From Cenococcum geophilum 1.58 (lineage: Eukaryota > Ascomycota > Dothideomycetes > Gloniales > Gloniaceae): a stretch of 64,000 bases of DNA. Location: NCBI GenBank assembly GCA_001692895.1, contig KV748187.1, forward strand, positions 2,910,836-2,974,835. The letters run 5' to 3'. The notes below the pieces were generated by a model that worked only from the letters and a program-made list of their open reading frames with translations, did not search any database and had not been told where the DNA came from. The translations under genes were made by a program, and so were the position numbers. Of this stretch, positions 32,590 through 44,989 are shown piece after piece. How positions within the stretch are numbered: position 1 is the stretch's first letter; the number at the start of each line of letters is the position of its first letter.

Positions 32590-35500
32590 TCGAAACCACG
32601 ACACCAATCAGTCCCAGGAGGATTTAATTTATTAGCCCTAGCCTTAACCCCTAAAGGGAAGCCTAGTGGCTTAAAAGACTATAATAACTATAAGGGGGAC
32701 ATTAATAATGTCTTATCCTTTATTAACTATATAACCACGGATAAACAAGCTAAAGGGCTACCACCTATTGAGATTAAGATACGAGACGCTGAGATGTTTG
32801 TAAAAATGGTAGCACGAGAACCCAACAAATACTACCGCCTTCTATAGAACTACTATCTAAAGCTTATATAAGCTAAGATGCGTACTGCCTAAGATTACGA
32901 TATTATCTAAGACCTATAAGCTTGTGAGGCGCTCGCTAATAACACACGCTAAGAGATTAAAGATGACCTCCGCGCGTCTAAATGCGACGTCTAATAATTA
33001 AAGAAGGCCGAGATTATACTTATTGCTACGGTTACCGAAAGAGAGGGTATAATTAAATACCTATAATCTTAGCTTAATAAGTATATTTGTAATAATACTA
33101 GACACCTCTCTACTGTATATAACGCCACCTAAGTCTCTACGCCCCTAGTAACCTTACCTACTTAACGCTTAACGGAAGGTTAGCGCTAAGCAGCTTTACC
33201 TAACGGGAACCCCTACTATAGCAGCGGCGATAATAAAAGCCATAATAATTAAACCTAAACTACTACTATAGGGTCCAATATACGCTACCTTAATCCCCTA
33301 ATTTTTAAGGGTAACTGTAAGGAATACAGCTACTAGAAGATATAAACCCGTAAGAAACTAACCTAGAGCGCCTGCCTTTTCCCCACAGAAGATACTAAGA
33401 TTGGCTATATTATCGGACGAACGAAGGGCATCCCATTTAATAGGCTTTTCGCTTAATAGGAGACTAGTAGTCCCTAGAAGTAGTAGTCCCACTAAGAAGT
33501 CCTTAATAACCTTAATTAAATGTACCGCGACTATAACCTAGTGGCCACTAGTTAAGCTAAACTACGCGCCCTAAAGATAAGTCCTACTAAATTATTTAAC
33601 GAGTTTTATGTTAAATTCCAGGAATATACTAGAGTCTTTACCTAAGACAACGCTGAAGACCAGGAAGATCTCCTTAAAAAAGTTACTTATCGCCTTAGTT
33701 ACGCAGCCGCCAGCCACAACTATAACGATGTTTATGATATGGTAGTAGCCCTACGGAAGATTAAACGACGGCTAAACTAGATTACTACTACAAACCTTTA
33801 CCTAAAGACCTCTTTATAGAAGCCCTCCGGACCTACTAAACTACTAACGCCTACTACCCTAAGCAACACCACTAGTCCTAATATTGACCTCTCTATACCA
33901 GCCTTCCCGAAGAAGCTACTAAACGGAGAGTATAAGCTACTCTAGAAGCTAAGGCGTTACTATAGATGCCGTTAAGAAGGCTATTATAGCTATAGCCCAA
34001 ACTACCTAATAGCTAGGTTTAGTAGCCGCTATTAAATACCTAACCTTATACCCCGGATACCAAATATATTGCTACGCGCCGCTACCGTATAAGACAAAGA
34101 TGCAGTAATGGTAGTAGAATTAGACGCGGAAGCGGAAAACGTAAAGTCCTAGCCCTAAGTTGTAGGTTAGGACACTCTAACGATAGAGGGATCTATATAT
34201 TGGCTTGCTTAATAAATAGCTTAATAAGAATAGAAGGACGGAAGCAAATAGTTTTACCTATAGAGGGAACTACCGCCAAGAAATAATATAAAACCCGTTC
34301 TATAATTAACTACGGAGCTACTAATAAATTTATAGATACCTAATTCGTGCGTACTTATAACCTACCTACCTTACCCCTTACTAAAGCCCGCGCCCTATAA
34401 CTCGCTAACGGTAGTTATACTATATAAAAGATTACCTATATAGCACAACTCTACCTAAATATAAATGGATACTAGGAGGAGCTCTAGGCCTATATTATAC
34501 CACTTATAAACTACCCTATTATCCTTAGAATAAACTAGCTTAAATAACACAACCCCGCCATTAACTGGCAAAAGAGAGAAGTAACCTTTAACTCTAAATA
34601 CTATAGAGAGACTTGCCTAGGGCACGGCCTAGCCGCCTTTATCTACTCCCCAGGACATTAACCTAAGGAAACCCTTATTATCCCACCCACGACCAACTAC
34701 CACCACGTAAGCGCCGCGGCCTTCTACCGCATAGCACGTAGAAAAGGCTGGACCGTTACTATAGCCTCCCGATTATAACTATATAAGCTTAATAAAGATT
34801 AGAACCACGTCCTCTACAGTAATAGGATAGATATAGTTAACCTCCTAGAAAATAATACCCCCGTAAAACTCTACGGACTTTTACCCTTAGACTTTAAGAA
34901 GTTTATAAAGCTTAAAAAAGGACTTACTAATAAGGAACTCCGCAAGCTCCTCCCTAAGAGATACTATAACTTTATTAACGTATACTTACAAAAGAGCGCA
35001 GATATACTCCCCCTATATTGACCTAACAACTATACCATTAATATTAAATAAGGAAAAACGCCGCCCTATAAGAGACTCTACCTAATATTAAAAGATAAAC
35101 TCTTAGTTGTTAAAAAGTATATTAACGAGCACCTTAACAAAGGGTTCATTCGTCCCAGTATATCCCTAGTAGCCGCCCCTATCCTCCTTGCTAAAAAGCT
35201 AGGAGGAGGTATTTAATTCTATATTAACTATAGAGGACTTAACGCTATTACAATTAAGAACTAATACCCTGTACCGCTTATACGCGAGACCCTTAAACGG
35301 CTTAGCTAAGCTAAAATCTATACTAAACTCGATATTATCGCCGCCTTTAACCGCCTCTAAATATGGGAAGGTGATAAATGGAAAACCGCATTTGTATTAC
35401 GCTTCAGCCAATTTAAATACACTGTTATGCCTTTTGGCGTATATAACGGCCCAGGCAGCTTCTAAAGCTATATTAATAATGCCTTACGGGACTACCTTAA

Positions 35501-38065
35501 CGACTTCTGCTCCGCGTACCTGGACGATATACTTATTTATAGCGATGACCCTTCTAAGCATACTAAGCATGTTTAAAAGGTCCTACAGCGCCTTAGAGAC
35601 GTAGGACTTTATATTAATTTAAAGAAGTGCGAATTCTTAGTTATAGAAGTAAAATACCTTAAACTAATTGTCACTATTAAGAGTGTCCGTATAGACCCTG
35701 AAAAAGTATATATAATTACTAAATGGTAAACCCCTACCTGCATTAAGGACATATAAGCCTTCCTTGGTTTTACTAACTTCTATTAAAAATTTATATACAA
35801 CTTCTTAAGTATTATAGCACTACTTATAGCAATGATGCGAATAAAGGGCCTTTCTATAAAAGGAAGAAAAACATATCTATGTTTTATCTAGACGCCTAAA
35901 TATAAAAAGGCGTTCTAAGACTTAAAAGATGTATTTACTAAAGCACTTATCCTAGCTTACTTTATACCAGGACAATAACTCTATCTTAAGACTAACTTCT
36001 TAGACTACGTTAACGCGGGCGTCCTTTCCTAGATAGGTGACGACGGTCTCCTTCACCCAGTCGCATTCTACTTGTCTAAGCTTATATTATAAGAATATAA
36101 CTATAAGATCTATAATAAGGAACTCCTTATAATTATATAAGCGTTTAAGAAATTCTAACCGGAACTCTTCTTAGCAGAACCTAACTAGCCAACTAAGGTC
36201 CTTATAGATCATTATAACCTTAAGTACTTTATAACTATAAAATAACTAAACTAACGCTAAGTACGTTAGAACGAGTTCCTCTCTAGTTTTAACTTTAAAA
36301 TTGTATATAGGCTAGGAGTATAAGGTACTAAGCCTAATAACCTAACACGCCGTTTGTAAGACCTTCCTTAGTTAGAAGATGACCCTTATAATTAATTCCA
36401 ATAATAAATAATCCTAAAAGCACGAGACTTAGCCCTAGGCATACTATCTAAGATAGAACCAACCGCCCCTTAGCTTTATACCATAGAACTAAAGTTACCC
36501 TTTAAAATTGATAAACTTATTACTGCAGCATATAACACCCCTATTAACCTATTACTGCATTAACTAATTACCGCAAAGATCGCTGGCACCTGTATACTGC
36601 CTACTAACCTCTAAAGTTTAGGCCAGATTAATATAGCAGCCTTAGAAGTAAAAGAGAATAGGCTCTATTATAGAGGCCGTCTATTTATCCCCAACTTAGA
36701 AGACCTATAATAGCAACTAATCTAAATGGCCTATGACCTCCGATTAAGCGGCCACCTAGGTAAAGGAGGAACCTATAAGCTTCTCAGCCGATACTACTTC
36801 TAGCCCAAAATGATAGACTTAGTTGAACGCTTTATAAGCGCCTACTATAGCTGTAAACGTGCTAAAGCATTTTATATAAAATACCAAGGACTGCTACACC
36901 CTCTACCAGTACCTATATAATGATGGGCAGATATTGCCATAGATTTCGTTATTGACCTACTGCCTTGCAAGTGATATGGCCAAACCTATAAGAATATCCT
37001 TATGATAATATACCAACTTATAAAAGAATGCCACTACGTCCTAACCGAAGGCATAGCCGTAAGCGACGTTGCTAATGCCTTCCTCTATAAAGTTTACCGA
37101 CTACATGGGTTACCTGACTCTATTATATCTAACTAAGGTATATAATTTAACTCTAACGTATAGAGGCGGATCTGCCAACGCCTTAGTATCTCCGTTAAGA
37201 TGTCTATATCCTTTTACTATAAAACTACAGGATAACCGGAAAACGCTAACGCTAGTATAAAGGCGTACTTACGACAGGTAGTCGCCTATAGTTAGGACAA
37301 CTGGGTAGACTACCTTCCGCTAGGTAAATTTGTAGCAAATAACTACATCTTAGCCACTATAGGACTTACCCCGTTCTTCGCGAATAAAGGATATTACCTA
37401 TAATCTGGTATAGAGCCACTAGAGCCTATTAATAAGAAACTGCCATATAGAAAACGCCTTAAGGTGCTACTTGCCGATTAATATATAGACCATATAAAAG
37501 ACCTACTCAACTACTGTAAAGGAGAGATAGCCTGGGCCTAAGTGAAATAAGCTTACTTCGCCGACCGCTATAGAACACCACCACCGGAGATGCGTGTTGG
37601 CGACTAGGTATGGCTAGATGCACGTAATATCTCTACGCAGAGGCCTATGAAGTCACTTAATTATAAGAACCTCGGCCCCTATCCGATTAAATAAGTTATT
37701 AATAGGGGAGCTGTATACGAACTAGAGCTCCTACCTGCCCTAGCCACCCGCGGGATATGGCCTATATTTTACCTATAGCTACTATACCTTTATTAGCCTA
37801 ACCTCTTACCGGGACAGACATAGCCTAAACCCCCGCTAGTACTAATCTGAGATGAGAACGAAGATAAGAACTATAAGGAGTGGACCATTAAACGAATTAT
37901 CGACTCTAAATACTTTGGTAAAGGCAGAGGACGACGGCTCTACTATAGAGCTGTCTATATAGGATTTGATATAGATTAGCCAGAATGGCAACTATGGGAA
38001 GACTTTAAAAATGTAAAGGACCTAATTAGTGACTTTTACTACGCGAACCCATAGAAACCGGGCTT
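32590..38065 (+). pseudogene. Gypsy-3 gag-pol polyprotein (RIPed)
   Basis: The plus-strand frame shows a gag region (about 32,600-33,930) and a zinc knuckle near 33,950-34,010 ('YRCR.EGYYSYSPN', one cysteine changed). The protease is near 34,300-34,360 ('NYGATNKFIDT', catalytic D changed). Reverse transcriptase (about 35,060-35,640) has 'KGFIRPSISLVAAPILLAKK' and an intact '[12 protein letters not shown]' at 35,514-35,549. RNase H spans about 35,900-36,330. The integrase zinc region (about 36,720-36,870) and core (about 36,920-37,260) read 'DIAIDFVIDLLP', 'ISN.G' and 'PENANASIKAYL'. The chromodomain lies at 37,876-38,065 ('EWTIKRIIDSKYF', 'YRAVYIGFDID.PEWQLW'). The open frames at 35,371-35,604 and 37,069-37,260 are out-of-frame shadows of this pol. 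Confidence 0.9.
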
Positions 38066-38222
38066 AAGTAGAGATTTTATACCTAATCCTCTATAGGAGC
38101 CCTTATAGAGTTAAACCGTTGTATATTGCTATGTAAGGGCAAATTGCCGTTAGATTGCCGTAGATTGCTATTATATGATAGCAAAATGCGATCACGTGAC
38201 CAGAATATTAATGAGATGTCCA

Positions 38223-38265
38223 GGAACTTTAACCGGCGGTTAAAGTTGTCTAATTAGTTGGATTC
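38223..38265. other. 'aactttaaccg' palindrome in the Gypsy-3 3' untranslated region
   Basis: 'aactttaaccg' is followed by its inverted copy 'cggttaaagtt' and then 'gtctaattag'. This is the least mutated copy of the block shared with Gypsy-1 and Gypsy-4. Confidence 0.78.
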
Positions 38266-38414
38266 TTAGGTGCCAAGCCTTATTATATGACGTTGTTTTA
38301 AGCCCTTAGCGATACCCCCTTTACTTTTCCTTCTCTATACCTTAAATGTCCCTTCTATATGTATATAGCAACCACAGCGTCGCCGGAGCTCCGCCTCTAT
38401 AAGAGGGGGGGTAG

Positions 38415-38607
38415 TGTTACGGAACCCCACCGTAGGGGCCTCTATAGGAGAGCCCCGTGCTCTCGCGTACACCTCGCGTACAGCTTACGTCAGCTACGCG
38501 TAGGTATATCACCTCCTTACGCCCTTAACCCTTACGATCGATCGCGCAACGTCTTATAGACTCCCCGAATACATACGCTTTGTAGCCATTACCCGCGCTC
38601 CGTGACA
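38415..38607 (+). repeat. Gypsy-3 3' LTR (193 bp)
   Basis: Begins 'tgttacggaaccccaccg' with the TG intact and ends 'ctccgtgaca' with the CA intact. It is preceded by the purine tract 'aagagggggggtag'. The 66-codon open frame at 38,359-38,559 lies across this LTR and is not a gene. Confidence 0.94.
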
Positions 38608-41316
38608 TTTTAGTACTTATTCTTTAGTGCTTTATATATATTATACGTATTATCTATATATGCGATTTATACCAGTGTATAATATACTTAGTATTTTAGG
38701 TTAACTCTTAGCTTATCTTCGCTCTTAAGTTTAAACCTCTCTTATGTTAATCTAAACGTTATAACTTTATTTATAGGTACTAAGATACGTCTTTCGCTTC
38801 TCTAATCCTCTAATTATTTCTTTAGATCTTTTAATGTTATAATTAAGGCTCCTTTAATATAATTTATAGCCTTTTCCGTAATTAGGTAGTCTTAGATAAC
38901 TTTTTCGTTTAACTATATATAGAAATCTTCCTACTTATTATTGTGCCTTTGCCTATACCACTTTTAGTATAGCTGCTAGAGTATATATAGCTCGTCCGTA
39001 AGGAAGTATCTTCTTATTACTGCGTTATAACAGCCCTTAGTGTGTTATTTCTTAAACCTAATAGGAATCCCTAGATCCTCTTTATTTTCCAGCTTAGTAA
39101 GCCACTTAGCTTTTAGTGTGCCTACCCTAGGCCTATTAGTGATTTTTTATACTAGTGCTCTGTCCCTTATACGTCCTAATATGCTAGATCTCTTATCTAG
39201 TTTCTATTCTTACTATGCGATAATTTTTTATCTAAATTCTTCTATGGTTTCCTTTAGTTTGCGTCTTATAGATAGATTCTTAAAGTCTTCTTACTTCTTA
39301 ATCTTAGTATTAACTTTTTAATTTTTAGGCCGAACACTATACTCCCCTAGTAAGTCCTTTGAGTCTATATATCTGTCTTTTAATCTAGTTACTGTTTATG
39401 CCGCAGATTCTCTAATCTTATTAATAGTCCTTATTTATGTCTTAAAGTCTTAGTTCTATAGGATTCTTAATCCTAAGCTTGCTTCTTACTTAAGCTTTAC
39501 TTTAGCCTTAGTCTAACTAGGCTTGCTTAGTGTTCTTATCTTATCTTAAGAGTCTTAAATCTTACTTATCTTGTCTTAAAAGTCTTATGCCTATGGGAAG
39601 CTCTGTCCTAAGCTTATTTGTATATCTTTAAACTAAGCTACTACTCTGCTCCATCGGTTTTTATTTATTATAGGTCCTTAAGCTTGCCTTATCTCGTCTT
39701 AAAAATCTTAGTTATCTTTTATCTTATCTTAAGAATCTTAAGCCCTTGGCCTTTTGCCTTTATCGAGTAATAAAGTAGCACTAGCAGTTGTCTGCTTGCT
39801 TAGTCTATATAAGACACTCTTTCTTTTATCTTATAAAGCAATAGATATCGTATCTAGTAGGGTTTTAATCCCTACTAATGTTCCCTATTCTATAGTAGAA
39901 TTACCCTCTACCTCTTATATAATATCTCTAAGGTCTACTTACTCCTAGTAAGCGGCCCTTATTACCTTATTGTTATAAAATATTTCGCCTATATTAAAAT
40001 TATCGTCCTTAATATCCGATCTGCGAACTGGTTTATTAGTTCTTTTATATTTCGCTAAATGTAGCTCTTATAGCTAATAGCTTACGCCGTACTTAGCGTC
40101 CTTATAAATTTGGCATGCGTTATTATAATAAAACGTAAAACTTCTAATTAAACACTCTTTTGTTCCTTATAGTACACTATTATCCCTCTATATATATGTC
40201 TTCTGCTATTAGTCTAGTTCCCTTTATTATATAGTAACCCCAACCATCTTTATAATCCCTTGCGAAGTAACCTTATTTTCTATAATTTATATAAGCTCCG
40301 TTTTTAAACTATTAACTTTACTATAGAGTCCGCTTAAACGTCTTCTGTTATTAAGATCCCTAGTTTAGCCTTTACTCCTTAGTCCTATAATTACTAAATC
40401 CTTAACCTCTAGGTTTTTACAGTTTCTTACTCTATCTCTTATAGGCTTCTTTAGTACTACTTAGGTCTATTAGCTCTACGCTATACTATAGTTTTTAACT
40501 TAGCTTTAGTTATTACGTGCTCTACGCCTTATATAACTATAGAACTCTATTCTAGCTTCTCTTAGCCTATTCCATTTAGTAGATCCAATTATTAATCTTA
40601 ATTACTTAATCTATTAACTCCTATAGGGTCTCCGCATCTTCTATTAGGATAATCGCGTCCTAAACTTTAGCCTTAAGTCCTTACTTATACTATGCTATAA
40701 GCGCCCTATTATTCTACTTAATTTATATTATTAATGTCTAGAACTGTATTATATACTTAATTACTAAGGTTCGTTATATAATATCTTAGAGTTTTCTTTC
40801 CGCTATAGTTACTACTTTTAGGTCTCTAAATATTTGTATAAGTTATTCTATAAATCCATTTTAGCTTAAGAATATAAACCGCACCTCTTAGTTTATAGTT
40901 ATTATTCCGTTTACCTAGATTTCCGTAAGGTAAGGCTTAAACCATTTAAGTGCTCTTCCTATTAGGAATAATCCTGCGTACGCTATTTAATCCATAAGTA
41001 TTACTAGCTTGGCTCCTTCCTAAGCTACTTTAAAGTACATCTACGTAAGGAATCCTTTAAGCTTTAATCTTTCTCCTAAGTACCTTTTAATTAATAGTAG
41101 CTTAACCTTTGCTACGCCTATCCCGTTAATCCTATTTTTTAACATTATATTTTATAATTATCTAACCGTTATAGGTTGCTATAAGTCAGTGTTTACTATA
41201 CTAGTGTCGTTGTCTAATCTCAATATAGTTGCCGCCGTTAATGGCGTTATAGTGGCTGCTTTTAGTAGCATACTGTTTAACTTTCTGTATTTAATACTAT
41301 AACTAGGTAGTAATTA
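38608..41316 (-). pseudogene. Gypsy-2b 5' coding region (gag side), RIPed
   Basis: This is the part of Gypsy-2b between its 5' LTR and the Gypsy-3 insertion, where gag is expected. I could not read a clean zinc knuckle, and the minus-strand frame is broken by many stops. The plus-strand open frames at 39,040-39,321 and 39,754-39,948 are antisense and have no recognisable product. The assignment rests on position within the LTR-bounded element. Confidence 0.6.
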
Positions 41317-41739
41317 TATAACGGAACTTTATAGTAGGAAGTACGATAGGCTTATTAATAGGCTAGGTATATAGGTAATATAAATTAAAGTTAATAACGT
41401 AATAATAACTAGTGGAGTGGTTGCCTAATAGATTAACTCTAATTATATTTTAAGAATTACTATAAAGAAGGAACTATCTAGGTAGGGACTAAGGGTCCTT
41501 AAATACACAACCGTATTCCTATAAAATCCTTCTTATACGTAATATACGTCTTATATATAAGGTACGTAAGTTCCTCTCGCTTCTCTCGTTTAATATGTAG
41601 CATATTATATAACCTTAGCTACTATTCCTCGTTATATAGTTCTACTAGCTCTATCCTAAACCGTGCTTAAATTAACTAACTGGCTTCTTCCGTCTCTTCT
41701 CCAAGTAGTTATAACATCGTACTTAAAGCGTCCGTAACA
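41317..41739 (-). repeat. Gypsy-2b 5' LTR (423 bp)
   Basis: Same length as 27,417-27,839 and highly similar to it. It ends (on +) 'agcgtccgtaaca' with the terminal CA intact, followed by the TTATA duplication. Confidence 0.92.
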
Positions 41740-41744
41740 TTATA

Positions 41745-42499
41745 GATAGAGTAGCAGTTTTATACTAAAAGCCTATTAAAGAGCCTGTAACTAACCTAAT
41801 ATCCTATAAACTTTAATCTTATTATAAAAAGAACCTTAGTAAGTTTATTAAGCATATTATAAGGTTCTAAGAGCTTAAAGAGGCGCTTAAGAAGAAAGAT
41901 AGAAAAACACTTATAGCTTTAGTAGATAAGAGTAGAATATAGAAGGGACTTAAATTAACCCTATAAAACGCCATTAATAAAAGTAGTAAAAAAGAGATTA
42001 ATGGCGAATCTTCAAAAGCAAAAGAGAAGTAGAGATTATCCCCGAATATATAGCGTGTAGTAGGCTTAGGCCTAAATGATTTAGGAACAGAACTTTCTCC
42101 TATAGTACTTTAACAGTTTCTAAACAATCGCTGAGTATTTCTAGTTACTATTAAGCAATTTGCACTGTATAATTACTTATCCTATACGCTGTTAAGGCGT
42201 CTAATAAATATAGTCTATGCATAAACACCAAATTACTAATAAATGTCTTAAGTATAGAATTAATGCAATATACCGCTCTGTAAAGAAGAACCTTACCCCT
42301 TTACCGCACATGCAACCTTACCAAAAGGTAGCGCCATACTCTAAAACTTACGCATACCCATCTTACCATCAAAAACAATTGATTTTCCAACTTTTAAGGC
42401 CTAATTCCTACCGCCTAGCAAGCTAGAGGTGGATTTATTTATCATTTTACCCCCTTATCCTAACAGAAAATTTTCTCTAGGGGTGGTTCTAGCTTATAA
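41745..42499. other. RIPed sequence upstream of the LINE, no identified gene
   Basis: A plus-strand frame at about 41,760-42,120 reads lysine-rich, partly open sequence ('ELKEALKKKDRKTLIALVDKS') but matches nothing I recognise. It may be the left part of the LINE or another repeat. A 69-codon open frame at 42,217-42,426 sits in a patch with fewer RIP changes and has no recognisable domain. Confidence 0.4.
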
Positions 42500-44060
42500 G
42501 TGAGGCATAGATAAGAACACTAAAACCACTACTACTACTACTACTAATACTAATACCAATAGGGGCTAGTCTTTCTACTCCCTTTTAGCCTAATCTTCCC
42601 AGAAATCTTCTAGTAGGATTAGTAAGGAGAAAGGGTATAAGGGTAGAAAAAACTAGGAAACCCCCCTATAAGATGCTAAAGTCTAATAGGCATAAAAAAA
42701 AACCTCCTATAGAAATAAGTGATAATAAGTCTACGACTATATTTACTTTTTCTACCCCTTCTCCTTCTCCTAGCCTATTTAGGACAGGAGAAAAAAGAGG
42801 ACATCCTTAGTCTTCTACTAAAAAAGAAAACCAAAAACCTGTAAAAAAGATAATAAAATTAATAACTTTTATGGCTAGTATACCTAGTATATCTTTTCCT
42901 CCCCTTTCTCCTAAACAANACCTATAAAAGGCCCTAGAAAGCCTAATATAGGCCTATAAAGGGCTAGAAGAAGAAGAAAAAAAAGAAGAAAAAGAATAAG
43001 TTAAATAGCTAGAGGACTATACACGGAGTATTTTAGTAGGAGAAAATCCCTTTATAAAAGGAAAAGAAAAGGCAAAAAATATCCTATAAGGATTAGTCGA
43101 AGAAGTAAGAGCTCTCCGTAAGGAGGTAGCTCCTACTAAGGAAACCTATATAAAGAGACTAAAGAAGAACCTCCCTTCCTTATCCCCCCTGCCCTCCTTA
43201 CTAATACTATCTCCTACCCCTTCTACTTCTACTAGAAGTAAGAAAAAGTAGCTATAAGAAAGGAAGCTAGTCCTTATTATAGACCAAAAGGACTAACCTT
43301 TAGATACCTTCTCTATACGAAATAAAGTTAATTAACTATTTATATTAAAACTGTAAGTAGAAAAACCTGTTTTAGCATCTATAGCTAGAACTAAAGGAAA
43401 ATAAAATATTCTTCTTATAACTACGGAAGAGTATAATGCGGATTTCCTAGTTAAATATAAGGAAATCTAGTATAATTGCTTTACTTTTTAAAGAGAATAA
43501 AAACTAGAACTATAGGTTCAAATTATAGCCTATAGGGTTCTTACCCTATCTTTCCTAAAAGAAGGAGGCTCTAAGCTTCTAAAAGAAGAAATTGAGACCT
43601 TTAATCCTATAAGGATATAAGGACTACCTAGATGGATCTTATTTAGTGTAAAAAGACACGATCTATAGACTAGATTCGGCTCTATAGTTTTTACTATAAA
43701 AAACGAAGAAAAAAGACAAGAAATCCTTAAGCAAAAAGAGATATTAATTGTAGGTACAGCTACTAAGGTAGTAAAATACCTTAAAGTCTCTCCTACTATG
43801 TAGTGTACGAGCTGCTAAAAATTTGGCCATATAGGAGATAGGTGCTCTACTAGGGCCTATAGATACTATGCGGCTGTATATTTATCTAAAGACTATTCCT
43901 GTTCTACCTGTATAATAATAGGCAAGCCTTACTAGCATACCACCCCTCTTTATATTAATTGTAAAGAAAAATACTTTGCTAATAGTAAAGACTGTAAGAC
44001 TCTTAAAGCTGCTAAACTAGTACATAAAGAAGATTCTATGGAAGAATAAAAATAGATAGG
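42500..44060 (+). pseudogene. LINE (Tad-like) ORF1 protein, zinc-knuckle nucleic-acid-binding (RIPed)
   Basis: One frame runs from about 42,500 to a double stop near 44,050 with RIP stops but no frameshift. It begins with a short poly-Leu/Thr codon run made by an ACT microsatellite (about 42,524-42,551). A proline/serine-rich region follows, then a glutamate/lysine-rich coiled-coil-like stretch ('LEEEEKKEEKE', about 42,965-43,000). Three C-terminal CCHC-type knuckles follow: 'CTSC.KFGHIGDRC' (43,804), 'YRYYAAVY...CSTC' (about 43,860-43,920) and 'INCKEKYFANSKDC' (about 43,955-44,000). This arrangement is that of ORF1 in fungal Tad-clade LINEs, where it binds the element RNA. No ORF2 reverse transcriptase follows. 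Confidence 0.78.
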
Positions 44061-44409
44061 ATTCTAGAAGGAGGCAACTCCTACTAGGCTCTTAAAATGA
44101 TATTAGAGAGTAAAAGGATAGAAATAAATTGCAAAAGGATAGGGACAGGGGGTAGGATTTCTTATAGTTTTTCTTACCATTTTCTTATTCCCTAGTAGTT
44201 GTAGTATCTTAGTATTTTACTAGGAAACTATAAACTCCTAATTTAGGGGGTTATAAACTACTAGGACATAGCTACTAGTATATATTAAGCTGCCTAGAAA
44301 GGATTTATGTATATAGAACTATAGCGCTATAGCCTAAGGCTGCATACGCAGTATTGTACGTAGTATAATACAATAGATATAAAAAAAATAAAAAAAATAA
44401 AAAAAAGAA
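44061..44409 (+). mobile_element. LINE 3' region with A-rich tail
   Basis: About 310 bp without a coding frame end in 'ataaaaaaaataaaaaaaat...' at 44,373-44,404, an A-rich tail of the kind left by LINE retrotransposition. ORF1 is joined almost directly to this tail, so ORF2 (normally about 3 kb or more) is missing. The remnant is an internally deleted or non-autonomous LINE. Confidence 0.65.
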
Positions 44410-44579
44410 GGACCTTACTAGTAAAAACACCTCGCCTTAATTTAATTACAATTAAGACAATAATATAGCAAATTTGAGATTTATTATAATGATTTGGAGC
44501 CTTATTAATTGATTAAAACTACGACTTTATTTTGCCAAGACTCTTTACTTTAAAGCCTTTGGTTAGCTCGTCTATTTAG
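44410..44579. other. Short AT-rich spacer
   Basis: No gene or repeat recognised between the LINE tail and the ACGCC duplication of Gypsy-4. Confidence 0.5.
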
Positions 44580-44584
44580 ACGCC

Positions 44585-44777
44585 TATTACGGAACCCCAC
44601 TATAGGGGCCTCTATAGGAGAGCCCCATGCTCTCGCGTATACCTTGTGTATAGCTTATATCAGCTACGCGTAGGTATATTACCTCCTTACGCCCTTAACC
44701 CTTACGATTGATCGCGTAATGTCTTATAGACTCCTTAAATACATACACTCTATAGCTACTGCCCCCGTTCCATAACA
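44585..44777 (+). repeat. Gypsy-4 5' LTR (193 bp)
   Basis: Begins 'tattacggaaccccac' and ends 'cataaca'. It aligns along its whole length with the Gypsy-3 LTR. Confidence 0.92.
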
Positions 44778-44989
44778 TTACGTTATACCTTTTTACTATT
44801 AACGCTTAGCCTATAACTAATTCTACGTCTTTATAATACTATAGGCGCTGCTAAAAGTAGCGTATCTATAAATTACCTTACTTTATACTTCTAAGGAACC
44901 TATAATAATAAGATAATATTCCTTATTAGCTACTATATTAAACCTAAAGAATAATCTAATACCTATACTTAACCTACGACGCCAATTAA

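Larger units (their letters stand above)
32198..38607 (+). mobile_element. Gypsy-3: complete chromodomain Gypsy element nested in Gypsy-2b
   Basis: Two 193 bp LTRs (32,198-32,390 and 38,415-38,607) bound a 6.4 kb element with gag, protease, reverse transcriptase, RNase H, integrase and chromodomain on the plus strand. The flanking bases are CTTTT on the left and TTTTA on the right, so only TTTT matches. It interrupts the 5' coding half of Gypsy-2b. Gypsy-4 and Gypsy-5 belong to the same family; Gypsy-3 is the least RIPed of the three. Confidence 0.93.
27417..41739 (-). mobile_element. Gypsy-2b: complete chromodomain Gypsy element, split by Gypsy-3
   Basis: Two 423 bp LTRs (27,417-27,839 and 41,317-41,739) are flanked by a perfect 5-base duplication TTATA (27,412-27,416 and 41,740-41,744). 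Without the Gypsy-3 insertion (32,198-38,607) the element is about 7.9 kb. On the minus strand the order is 5' LTR, gag region, protease, reverse transcriptase, RNase H, integrase, chromodomain, extra 3' region, 3' LTR. It is RIPed throughout and contains clusters of ambiguous bases (N). Confidence 0.92.

Noticed and set aside
35371..35604. 77-codon open frame on +
   Set aside because: It lies over the Gypsy-3 reverse transcriptase in a different frame; the real frame carries the YLDD motif.
39040..39321. 93-codon hydrophobic open frame on +
   Set aside because: It is antisense to the Gypsy-2b 5' coding region. The leucine/serine/tyrosine richness follows from AT-rich RIPed DNA, not a membrane protein.
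42217..42426. 69-codon open frame in a less mutated patch
   Set aside because: No recognisable domain, and both flanks are degraded; not called as a gene.
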